Assembly (NCBI GenBank): GCA_014871385.1
Contig: CM026422.1
Location: forward strand, 19,834,596 to 19,898,595
DNA: 64,000 nucleotides
Direction: 5' to 3'
DNA from: Ceratodon purpureus
Lineage: Eukaryota > Streptophyta > Bryopsida > Pseudoditrichales > Ditrichaceae
Below are positions 21,904-31,650 of the stretch, in pieces (within the stretch, counting starts at the first letter, position 1; the number at the start of each line of letters is the position of its first letter). Under the pieces are notes generated by a model. It worked only from the letters and a program-made list of their open reading frames with translations, did no database searches and was not told the origin of the DNA. Position numbers and translations under genes: made by a program.

Positions 21904-22640
21904 TATTTGTTGCATCACCTGTTTCGGACATTACTGAAACAATCAAATATCAGCAGTGTAACACTTCACTGTTTCGTATCCTCCAGCCTGTTACGATATA
22001 CGCTGGAACCCCGAACAGAAATGAAACAGCATGCTACTGGAAGACCTGTCGTTTTTCATTTGAAAAATTTGAGGATTATGCACAGTGTTGAGTGGTTTTG
22101 GTCACGTAAAACAAGAAAAAAAGCGTTATTTTGGCATCCTTGTGAATGTGAAGCGACACGTTCCAAATGAATAACGACGGGTTTGCTAGGAGCGTCTGCA
22201 GCATAATATCAGTAGTGGGCAGATTTGCTGTGGGCAAAATCTTACTAAGCTGGAGTTGGATCTGGCAGTACTGAATCTCAAATTCTTATGACTCTCCCAG
22301 TCTAATAATGGACGCAAGATATTTTCAGCAGGCTTGCTAGGCAAGAGATCAGTTGCCTCCTTTCAAGACTGGCGATCAATAGAACTTGGCACAACCTCGC
22401 AGCAGATCTGCTGTCGAGGAGCACTCAGGAGAGAATCTGAAAGTTGTACTGGAGAACGTCCATCATGTCCCATGAGCGACCACTTGGCGGAGATAATCAT
22501 TTCACAGATTTCACACCATTATCAAGAGTTGTATTAATTTCAAAATCTTGCCGATTTACACCCAGATAGACCGTACCATTCATGGCCAGCCATGTCGGGT
22601 TCTTTAAAACTTGAAATGAGCTCTAATTTGAGTCTGTATA
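21904..22640. promoter_or_regulatory. Upstream region of B3-1, inverted copy of a shared B3 promoter
   Basis: This segment matches the reverse complement of about 33965-34731, the region between two divergent B3 copies. Its distal part also matches the reverse complement of about 26580-27010. It contains the conserved upstream element at 22541-22605. The presence of both halves suggests descent from a bidirectional promoter. Confidence 0.6.
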
Positions 22641-22644
22641 TCTA

Positions 22645-23072
22645 TTATCAGTTCTCCATGTACTGAAACTGCCTGGGTTGCGAAACCCGATTTAGAATTT
22701 GACTGTGTTGTAACTGCAGATGAGTGTTTGTTGATCATTCATCACGTGATATTTGGGTCAGAGGCTGAAGGCCGACGCAAGAAAGAAGGTGGCATGAAAG
22801 AAGACGGCACGAGATCTCTCCAAAGGTTCATAGAAATCACTTCCCAGCTCTCAGAGGGATGGCGCCTTGATGCTGGTCATAACTGTGGCATCATTTCAGA
22901 TCTTGTAAAAGTAGCCCAGAAATCCAAATGCGATGCGATGCAAAATCTTCTGAAAACTCTAAGCAAGGACATGGAGATCAACAAGTCTATCTTAAGCTTC
23001 AAACATAAGAGCGGCCTGTGGCTTCAATGGTTATGCGCAGTGCTTTTTCTTGTACTTGATTTTGGAAGCTAA
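22645..23072 (+). CDS. Unknown protein segment with C-terminal hydrophobic end, duplicated at 37.4 kb
   Basis: The frame is open from about 22645 to the TAA ending at 23072. It encodes a charged part (EAEGRRKKEGGMKEDGTRSL), then LQRFIEITSQLSEG, then CDAMQNLLKTLSKDMEINKS and a hydrophobic end (LWLQWLCAVLFLVLDF). A second copy in the same orientation lies at 37396-37768. It preserves the CDAMxNLLKxLSKDxEINKS and GLWLxxLCAVLFL parts but is frameshifted in the middle. Conservation of these blocks suggests a once-real protein. A start codon is not settled: the first ATG in this frame is internal, so an upstream exon is likely. Family not recognised. Confidence 0.45.
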
Positions 23073-24004
23073 GCCATCCCACATGATTATTACAACCAGT
23101 ACAATCTACACATAAAAACGTGACTGAACCACGTCATAAATTGAGTGGCTTCTAAGCTGAGGAGAAGTGAAAGCCCAGCTGACAGCAACTTCGACGCTGG
23201 AGCAAGCAGCGTTGGAGGATCCACTGGAAGGCGATCTCCCATGGAAGGCCGACCTTCGGTACTTGTCGAGTTCAAAACTAGAAGGCTTTTGCTGAAGGCT
23301 GTGGCACTAAAATGAAAATTTTGTCCACCAATTCAATGTCATGAATTGGAATATGCACTAGCCCGAGTTGTAATAGTTCTGCTTGCTCTGCCGGTCACCC
23401 CAAACATGGCTGCCTTAAAACTCGATGGGCGTGTGGATCATATCCGAAGAGCACTCTGCTTTCATGTTGGTTACGCCTCACAATGAACCAAAACTTTCTG
23501 CACACGGTGGTTCTATGATTCAGGCAAGGTCACTCTCTCTTAAGCATTTTACGCAACGATGCATACATTATATCATCAACAATTGATGTTATACACGCTC
23601 ACATTGCGTTTTCATTGCTTCTTGTCACATTGATAGGCAGCTTGGGTCTAACGCAATTGTTGTGTCTATGGAAAATCACTGCTGTGCATGTGATAGAACA
23701 CAAATCCTACTTCTGAGCGATTTTCTCTTGACCTTATTATGTAAGGTGCAAGAGTAGCACCTTCTGAGAGTCATAACCGATCATCTTTTACCTTAAGCGT
23801 GAAGCCATGCCAGTCTTCGAAATTGCAACTAGCCTCTTCCTCCACAAAAATGATTCCTACTAGTTACTGGAATTCCCTTATGTGTAATCCAATTTTGCAT
23901 TGTCCACGAAGTCCGGTACTCCTGAATTATATATCACTTGTCCTGCCCTTTCCGATCACTACTAAAATACTTGCCCAGCTCTCTCTTGGGCTAAACACAT
24001 ACTT
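23073..24004. repeat. Spacer with two dispersed repeat pieces
   Basis: Bases 23268-23387 are a copy of 8641-8760, an exon-like fragment on the minus strand ending in TAG. Bases about 23635-23760 are the reverse complement of about 37238-37355 (shared CACTGCTGTGCATGTGAT and AATCCTACTTCTGAGCGA). About 23080-23140 resembles 37780-37850. No gene is supported in the remainder. Confidence 0.7.
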
Positions 24005-26413
24005 TCATGGTGGAGGCAGCACCTCTCTGACGACGAAGTAAGAGTCTGCAGTGAGAGTGAACAACAGCTCTTGCCCCACTTCAAGATTATTCTCAGTCGA
24101 AAATTCTCTCCATCCAGATCTCAGGAAGATCCGCAGTTGCTTTCCTTTTCTCTGTGAGCAAGCCAAAGTTCGCACCTGGGACTCTTCACGAATCCCCTGG
24201 AGCTTCACAACAGAGCCCAGTCGCCTTCCATATGCCTTCCAGAACTCAGCAGGAACCTCCTACATGACAAACACAAAAATATTCAGACATGATTCGTGCA
24301 CACTGTGGTTGCCATCATCAAGGGTTGAAACAGCTCACCATATTGTCGGCGCTTTCACGATTACAGACGTTTACAACTGTCAATCTCTTAAAAAATCCCG
24401 GAAGTTGAAAATCCCTGGCGACCTTCTGGATCGTTGGACCTTGGTGTTCATTTCCTGCGTCCTTTCTCCCACTGGAGGTCCCTGGCTTCTTGTCCTGGTC
24501 ACAACCTAATGTAGGTTCTTGCTCTATCTTCGGGTCGTGCTGGTCATGATCTCTGGTGAAATCATGTTCTTCAGTCACGTTTTTCTGCAATGAGACGTTC
24601 TCAATTAGACTGTTTTCACAACTATTATTTTTCTGGAGTCAACTTCGGCAGGATTAACCTCATAACCTAATTCTAACGGGCAGTAGTCCCAAACCGACTT
24701 GCTTACCGATTTGCTGTCCTTGCTAAAGGCTGAGTTTCGCAGAGATGTAGGAATGTGGCCAGAAGAAGAGACTGCGTGTTGCTCTCCGCCGGTTGTCTTC
24801 TTCTCTGCAATTACTCCTTCCAACTTCACTCCACCTTCGACACTTTGCTCAAGAGACATTGGCTCACTCTTGCGAACATCAGAGTGCTTTGCTTTCTTCC
24901 TTGGACTTCTAGAATCAATGGAACCGCTCCCAGTTGTAGATTGAGAATCTGGAAGTTTCTTAGGGCTCCCTGTGCTAGAAAATACATAAACTTCAAACTC
25001 CGATACTGCCGTTAGCAAGAAAATCAGGGAGTCGCCTTCCAAGAGGCCATTGAAATCAGCAAACGCTCTCCAGCCTCCACGGAATTTAAGTTGAGGAGGA
25101 GTTGTAAGTTTCACAGGCCATTCTCTTAAGGTTGATGTAACTCGAAGGATAACAGATCTACGAAACTTGTCACCATGGCCATGTACGAACTGTAAGGGGA
25201 TTGTCTGCGAGAAGCCAACATCAGAAAAGAAAATCAGACGCAACCTCAAGTTGCTGAATTACAGAGCAATCTTAAGCATTGGAACAAAGTAGATCATGAA
25301 GTGATTCAGATAGCTCTTCCAAGATCATGTCACCTGCATAGTAGGTTTCAATGCTACAGAGTACTAGTAAGATGAATTATTTCTGCATGTTACTTTGCAA
25401 AAGGATCATGATTCATTGGTATGATCTACACATACCAATGTAGGATCCCGGCTAGGAGAGCCTGATGCATTTGACGCTATGACCGTTTTCTCAAAATATA
25501 TTCTTCCTTGCAATTTGCGGAGCACTTCGGTTTTGACATCAGTACTCAATGGCGCAATGCTGTTCGTGGTTGTCTTCTTCGCCATGCGCAATGCTCTCAA
25601 CTTCGCTGCATCTTCAGTAGTTTCGTCAAAAGACGATTGCTCATCCTTGCCGTCATGTGACTGCTTTCCAGTTTTCTTCTGTGGAATTTGGGAATCAGAA
25701 ATACGCTTTCTTTTCACTTCAAGAGGAATTTCCGTTGAACACCTCGTGCTGCTAAACACGTACACCTTGAACTTGGACATTGGCGCAAGCCGAAAAATTA
25801 GCGAATCGCCTTCCTGAAGGCCATTGAAATTGGCGAAAGCTCTCCATCCTCCAGAAAATTTAACTTTTGTGCTAGAACCTGGAGACTTGAAGCAGATTTC
25901 GAGTCTCACAGGCCATGCTTTTGAGGAGAGAACGGTCTGGAGAAGAACATTTTTCTGAAACTTGTCACCATGTTGTTTCACGAACGCAAAGGGAAGTGCC
26001 TGCAACAAGAGAATCAGATGCAAACGGAAATTGAGTATCACTTGCAGGATCAGCACTCACGACAATTGGAAGCGTGTCACTAGAAATTCTGGACATTGCA
26101 TTGCTACAGAGTACTCAGCCGTGTGGATTAGTTGTACATTTTCACAAGCGTATGCCTAGTAGTATCGTCAACATAGATGGGAAGATTTAGCTTGAAAAGA
26201 AACAACATGTGATTCTAGCTCGACCGACTCCCGACCCATGCATACCAATCTAGAATGATGGCCAACGTAACCCGCTGCACTTGACGCTGTGATCGTCTTC
26301 TCGAAGTGAATTCTGCTCCGCAACTTGCGAAGTACCTCGGGCTTCTCATCAAGACTCAATGGCCATCTCACATATATGGGGCTCCCTGCTGTTGCATCAT
26401 CAGTTTCCGCCAT
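24005..26413 (-). CDS. REM/VRN1-like B3-domain protein, three B3 domains, most complete copy (B3-2)
   Basis: Exons 26413-26246, 25999-25436, 25204-24707, 24584-24339 and 24259-24005 join in phase 0 to give 576 aa from ATG 26413 (MAETDDATAGSP). Domain 1 spans exons 1-2 (FEKTITASSAAG; LPFAFVKQHGDKFQKN; GDSLIFRLAPMSKFKVYVF). Domain 2 starts late in exon 2 (RIYFEKTVIASNASG) and ends in exon 3 (IPLQFVHGHGDKFRRSV; GDSLIFLLTAVSEFEVYVF). Domain 3 spans exons 4-5 (FQLPGFFKRLTVVNV; VPAEFWKAYGRRLGS; LLFTLTADSYFVV). Linkers hold basic, NLS-like stretches (KRKRISDS, RKKAKHSD). In B3-1 and B3-3 an intron separates domains 1 and 2; here one continuous exon joins them by a deletion that kept the frame. Likely a nuclear, non-specific or REM-type DNA-binding protein. 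Confidence 0.88.
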
Positions 26414-27045
26414 TACTGAAACAATCGTATTAGCAGTTTCACTATCGCATTCTCCAGCCTGTATGCGTATGGAACCCGGAACAGAAATGGAACAGCAACA
26501 AACACTCCTCTGCAACCGGACTCATATTACACAGTGAAATTCTGAATTGGAGTTCGCTTTCTGGGCAGTTCTATCACATATGTAGTGAAGAACTGACAAT
26601 AAATCTGTACAGACTCAACTTAGAGCTTACTAATGGACTAAAGAACCCGACATCGCCATAAATGGTACGGTCTATCTCGGTGTCGATCGGCAAGATTTTG
26701 GAATTAGTACAACGCTTAATGGTGTGTAATTTGTGAAATGATTATCTCGGCCAAGTGGTTGCTCATGAGTCATGATGGACGTTCTCCAGGACAACTTTCA
26801 GATTCTCTCCCGAGTGCTCCTCGACAGCAGATCTGCTGAGCAATTGTGTCAAGTCCTGGTGATTGCCTGCCTTGAAAGGAGGCAAGTTGTAATCTCTTGC
26901 CTAAACCTGCTGAAAATATCTTGCACATTAATGGACTCGGGCTGTATTGTACATTGCAGACCTAGAGGAGAGTTTGAAGGACTTGGGGTTCAGACCTGCC
27001 AGATCCACCTCCTAATGAGTAAGATTTTGCCCATCATTAATGTGG
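26414..27045. promoter_or_regulatory. Upstream region of B3-2 with conserved B3 element
   Basis: With the adjacent exon 1, this forms a direct repeat of about 33779-34410. It contains the conserved element at 26641-26699 (core GGTCTATCTCGGTGTCGATC), about 230-290 bp upstream of the B3-2 start codon. No gene is seen inside. Confidence 0.6.
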
Positions 27046-27969
27046 TGTAGTCACTGCATACTCATATTTCACATTTTTATTTCGATCAAGTGATAGACAT
27101 ACGTTTAATGAGAACTTTGCAAGCGATGGATGCGAGGATCTTCTCTCACTCAAAGCCTTCGCCCGTCCATGAGCCATAAGTTTTCGGGACTTAGTCAAGA
27201 ATACTATGATCTTCAGATGTTCCTTACCCAAGGGTGATGACGGCAATGGTGGGTGTGGATATCGTACATTGTTTCAATTGTAGCAATAAACTTATGGTTC
27301 GGAAATCAAGCAATCTCAAAACAGATGTAAGTTTTCATCACTCTGCAACTATGTCGATGTATAGTAAACGGAATCCTAATTCTTTATGGAGTCGATCGAC
27401 GAGCACTGTAGTCGGTACTCTTTGTCTTCGGGACTAAGCTGTAACTCAATGATCAAAGCACTACAATTGAGTTGAATGTCGTTACAGATCGTGTGGAGCA
27501 CCCTCAGTGTAGCAGTTGCATTCAGAAACCGTTAAAATTGGGTTTGATTTTGCCATCGTAGACTCCAATTTTTGTTATCGGTGTACCCTTTACGGAAGTG
27601 TTGGTCGTTGAAATTTTCCCCACACCTCAGCCTTTTTTGGTCGTGGTTGGTGTATCTTCTGGTTCATGAAATCCATCTCCTTTGTTCGGACCAGTCTCTT
27701 TGTTCTGCTACCTTTGCCCCACTTCGACCTCTCCAGTATCCTTCCTTTTCTAAAGAAAATTGCTCTGTTTACCAGGAATCTACAAACTCTCAGAGCTTCT
27801 AGGTCGCGAGTACGTTGTGGTTTAGAAGTGGGGTTTGCAACGGTACTTGGTCCTTGAAGTATTAGCGAGTACTTGGCGAGCCTGAAAAATTAGGTATCCA
27901 GCAGGAGGTTTTGTTTCAGGAAATTTGACGAGTTTTGATCTTCCAAGGTTCGACAAAATAGAGGACGTC
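27046..27969. other. Region upstream of the kinase gene
   Basis: No coding feature is assigned. It presumably holds the kinase promoter and 5' leader. An in-frame stop lies upstream of the chosen kinase ATG. A possible acceptor (tgtttcag at about 27918) leaves room for an upstream exon. Confidence 0.4.
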
Positions 27970-29619
27970 ATGGCCGAGGATCGGACCATAAGGCTGGCTC
28001 CCAGATCAAGATGTTTGGAGTATTATGGAGTGTGCAACGACCTGTTGCGGGAAGTGCAACATGGCTGCACCCAGGTAAAATTTAATCACCGTCAGTGCCA
28101 GGTTGTTGCGACGCAATACCTTGAATCGATGTGCAGCTTAAGTGAGCTTGAATTTGATCGCGTGGTGATCAGTTGCGAGGAATCTTTACGGGAGCTGATG
28201 CGCGTGATGAGAAGAGGGGTTAAGCTAGTCAGTGATTGTTTGAGAGAAGATTGGTGGGAGTCCGTCCTCATCAGATCTGAGTGTTCGTCCTTTTCTACGC
28301 ACATAGTTCTTCATCTCGATGACTTCATATCGTGTGTGAATACGGTGAAGCTATCCTTTGCCGAGGCCACCGGGGATTTGGAATTCTCTGTACCACTTAA
28401 ACCCGACAGAACACACCTTTCCGCATTGATCGAAGACGCCACTCAAGAGAACAACGCATATCTTTTAGGTGTTGTGAAGCGTATCGTGGAGGTTGGTGGG
28501 GTTACAGCAGTTAAAAAGCTTACAACATTTTTTATGCAAGCGAGGTCAATCAACTCGGAGCTATCTGAAGTCCAATCCATTGGACCCTGTGATGTCGTGT
28601 TTCCACCGGGGGAAAACATCGGGGTGGGTGCTTCAGGGAGAGTCAAGATTGCGACTTGGAGCGATAAAACTAGTGTAACTGTGAAATTCATGGCTGACGC
28701 GGAGCAAGTTCGGAGCGAAGCGATGCTGTTAGAGTTCTTGGCACATCCCAACGTGGTGAAGCTCATAGGAATTGGTTTGCCGAAGGACAGCGACAAGGGA
28801 CAGTATTTGGTTCTAGAGCTCATGCGGACAAGTTTGCGGAACTTAATCAACACCCGTTCAGATGGAGGTCGCAAGCCTCCCTTTGAAATCTACACTGCTA
28901 TCGATATTATGTTGCAGATAGCAGAAGCCCTGAGGCATTTTCATGAGCATAGTGTTTTACATTGTGATGTGAAGGCAAACAACGTGCTGATTAATGACGA
29001 CGACCTCACAGCCCTAGGGAATGTGCAGATTAAGGTGACGGACTTTGGCTTGGCACGGAAAATCGAGTCAAGCAAACCTCCTGTCTCTCTGGAATACGCA
29101 GGCACTCCGGGATGGATGGCACCCGAGTTGTTTGAGATTAGGAGGACACAGGGTGTACCATATTACACAGCGGCATCAGACGTCTATGCCTTTGCGGTGA
29201 CGTGCTTTGAGATACTTAGTGGACAGGTTCCATTTGAAGATGTTCATGATTCGGATACTCTTCGTGCAAAATTGGTAGCTGGAGATCGACCGTCCCTGCC
29301 GGACATCTACCCGCAATATCTCAGGCAATGCATTCGGATGTGTTGGGCCACAAATCCAGAGGATCGACCCTCATTTGGTCACATTTGTGAGATGTTGAAG
29401 TTCTTTAGAGGGTTCTGTATAAGATATCGTCCTGGATCAGCTACAGCTCTCGCCAGCGTGAATGAGCATGACGCATGGGAACTTAGTCACTTCTCAATTA
29501 TGATGTTGAGAAGTGTCGATGATGTGGCTTGCAGTTATGCAGCTAGCTTGTACGTTGTTGCCTGTGGAGAGAAAGTGTGTCTCTCTCAGCGACCCATACG
29601 ATTCAAACTGTTGTCTTGA
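27970..29619 (+). CDS. Protein kinase, TKL/RLCK-like, with N-terminal helical domain
   Basis: One uninterrupted frame of 549 aa runs from ATG 27970. The frame is open a little further upstream but has no earlier ATG before a stop. Residues 1 to about 205 are a cysteine- and leucine-rich helical region of unknown function. The kinase domain runs from about 212 to 480: glycine loop G218-V-G220-A-S-G, Lys239 (VTVKF), catalytic H331-C-D333-VKANN, D358-FG, and A384-PE after GTPGWM. Key catalytic residues are present, so it looks active. It is a non-RD-type kinase because HCD replaces HRD. No signal peptide or transmembrane segment is evident, so it is probably cytoplasmic. The last approx. 25 codons, containing VCLSQRPIRF, resemble a segment repeated in the 3' flank at 29871-29940, so the true C-terminus may differ by splicing. 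Similar to plant Ser/Thr/Tyr kinases; substrate unknown. Confidence 0.88.
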   Translation: MAEDRTIRLAPRSRCLEYYGVCNDLLREVQHGCTQVKFNHRQCQVVATQYLESMCSLSELEFDRVVISCEESLRELMRVMRRGVKLVSDCLREDWWESVLIRSECSSFSTHIVLHLDDFISCVNTVKLSFAEATGDLEFSVPLKPDRTHLSALIEDATQENNAYLLGVVKRIVEVGGVTAVKKLTTFFMQARSINSELSEVQSIGPCDVVFPPGENIGVGASGRVKIATWSDKTSVTVKFMADAEQVRSEAMLLEFLAHPNVVKLIGIGLPKDSDKGQYLVLELMRTSLRNLINTRSDGGRKPPFEIYTAIDIMLQIAEALRHFHEHSVLHCDVKANNVLINDDDLTALGNVQIKVTDFGLARKIESSKPPVSLEYAGTPGWMAPELFEIRRTQGVPYYTAASDVYAFAVTCFEILSGQVPFEDVHDSDTLRAKLVAGDRPSLPDIYPQYLRQCIRMCWATNPEDRPSFGHICEMLKFFRGFCIRYRPGSATALASVNEHDAWELSHFSIMMLRSVDDVACSYAASLYVVACGEKVCLSQRPIRFKLLS

Positions 29620-30654
29620 TCCGGAACACATCGGTATGATTTTACCTCAATGTGAACTTGTACATTTACTCGCACTCAGGTGGGCGCAGTACGTCCATTT
29701 GTTACTGATGCCTCGTCGAGATTGTCGACTCACTTTGTCTGGAAGTTCTCCTTAGGTGTTGGCAATGTGCAGAAGTTGAGTTTGAAGATTCTAGAGATGT
29801 GGGTAGAGCTTACTCTTAAACTCCATTGCACTATTGCTGATAATGTGTTTGTTGGGATTTCTGTCTGTGAATGCAGCTTGTTGTTACACTATGAGGAGAA
29901 TGTGTGTCTCTCTCAGCCAACCATTCGAATTCGACTTGGACAAAGTGTGTCGACGAGGACAAAGCCCAGCTCCTGTGGGTTGAGGGAGGAGCTGTGAATC
30001 CGGCGCTCAGGAAGCCACTCCCCAACCCACCATCTTCGTCACAGTAAACGCTTTTTCCGATTTACTTTTGCATAAATGAAGTTTTACCATCGTCCTTAGT
30101 TACAGCCACAGTTACAAGTGGCAGGTTTGTGTGATTTTTCAATGGCCGCCTTGTCCTTCGGTTCATCTCCTGTACTGCCAAATGTGTGTAGTAAGCCATC
30201 CCCAGGTTAACGATGATGTCATGATTAGTGCACAGTGTCCGGACAGGTGAACGGTCAGTGGTTTTCCCCACATGCTTGGCTATTTCGTGACCATTTTGTC
30301 CAATTAGAATTGTAAAAAATGAAATAGCAAATAATAAATGCTACAGAGAAATGGCAATCATAATATAGATTTATTACATAATAGTATGGGCAGTGGTCAC
30401 ATTAATCGACGTGATACACGTACTGATAACTGCCACGGTGTTCAAACGAAAAACTAGAAACTATTTAATCAACCGTGACCTGTTCACTAGGAGCGATTGT
30501 TCACACAAGCCACAGAAAAATATGAGGAAAACAAATTCTACAAACAGATAGAATGAGTAGTAGGCCAACCTTAACTGACGTACATGTAGAGTCCTTTCCA
30601 AAGATGTCTAAGCGCTATCAGATGTCTAAGTAGCCATCTTGTGACATAATAAAT
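29620..30654. other. 3' flank of the kinase gene with a partial duplication of its end
   Basis: Bases about 29871-29940 repeat about 29539-29612 (shared GTGTGTCTCTCTCAGC and flanking phrases). No further gene is recognised. The right part is AT-rich and lies downstream of the minus-strand SNARE fragment. Confidence 0.5.
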
Positions 30655-31650
30655 TCATTCTCGATCTACACAACCTCCAACACCTTCGTAGAGGCCTGCA
30701 AGAAGCACTTCCCGTCCTCCTGGTGCAAAGATGTTAAAATCTGCGTACAAACTAGTATTGCTAAGATACCGGTAGGTTGAGAAAATTACTTTAACGGTTA
30801 TGATTGCGACGATACCCACAGCGATGAGAAACAGGAAGAACTTGATGCACCGATCTGTTGCCATCTGCAGTGCACAAAGTTCAATATTAAAATCATATGA
30901 TTGGTGCTAAATACCTAGACAACCTCTACTTTCTAAAATGCTTTCTTGATGTTGACTTGTGGAATGCAAATGTTGGTGCATCCATCTGCTGACAAAATAT
31001 CTTGTACGTGGAGCAGGCACAATTAACCGGAACTAATTATGCTATCAGATAGAATGCAATGATTTCAAAAAGATCTAGTAAAAATCCGAGTAAAGATGAT
31101 TAATCGAACCTTTCCACCAATCGCTTTCACAAGCTTTGAAGCTTTTTTAAGTGAGAACTGGACCGTATCCATCTCATTGTTTATCCTGCTCAATTGCTCG
31201 GTCTGCAAAATATTTTATGAAGATACTTAGAGTACAGGAATCCACAGAATATGTTGACCTTTAATCTCAGATTAGACCTTCTCTGATTCTCCACAATACA
31301 CTCAAAATTGCCGGAAAACTTTGCGGAAAACCTGCATCGTCACTAAAGAGCTACACAGTCGGGATCCAAAAAATCAAAGGACATCAAATTGGAACAATTG
31401 AGAGGGTTAGCAATGATACCAGGCATACTTGTCCTTTCAAAACCGTGGTTGTCTCTGCACCAATGCTGAAGGTGTCTTCCACAACCTGTATCAAATAAGT
31501 TAATAAATGCCAAATTTAATGTTAGGAGATTGTTTCAAAGATCACAATCTAGCACGCATTGTTCACATTCTACGCATTCAACTTTGTTTCTGTAGATGAA
31601 ATTTCAAAGAATATACCAACCTTTTTAGACCTTTCAATTGTCTGATCCAA
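30655..31650 (-). pseudogene. C-terminal half of an NPSN-type Qb-SNARE, fused behind DUF212
   Basis: Exons read on the minus strand: QTIERSKK (end of the exon finishing at 31621), 31485-31429 (VVEDTFSIGAETTTVLKGQ), 31202-31110 (TEQLSRINNEMDTVQFSLKK, then ASKLVKAIGGK) and 30864-30655 (MATDRCIKFFLFLIAVGIVA, continuing hydrophobic). This is the SNARE motif with its zero-layer glutamine region and the C-terminal anchor of plant NPSN1 proteins, whose usual sequence has TDQxIERSK, LKGQTEQLxR and ATDxCI before the anchor. NPSN SNAREs act in membrane fusion, including at the cell plate. The N-terminal half is absent. The SNARE frame is instead joined inside an exon to DUF212 sequence and is one base out of frame with it. 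I read this as a rearranged, non-functional fragment. Confidence 0.75.

Noticed and set aside
28443-28874. 143-codon open frame antisense to the kinase
   Set aside because: It is a shadow of the kinase coding frame and has no motif of its own.
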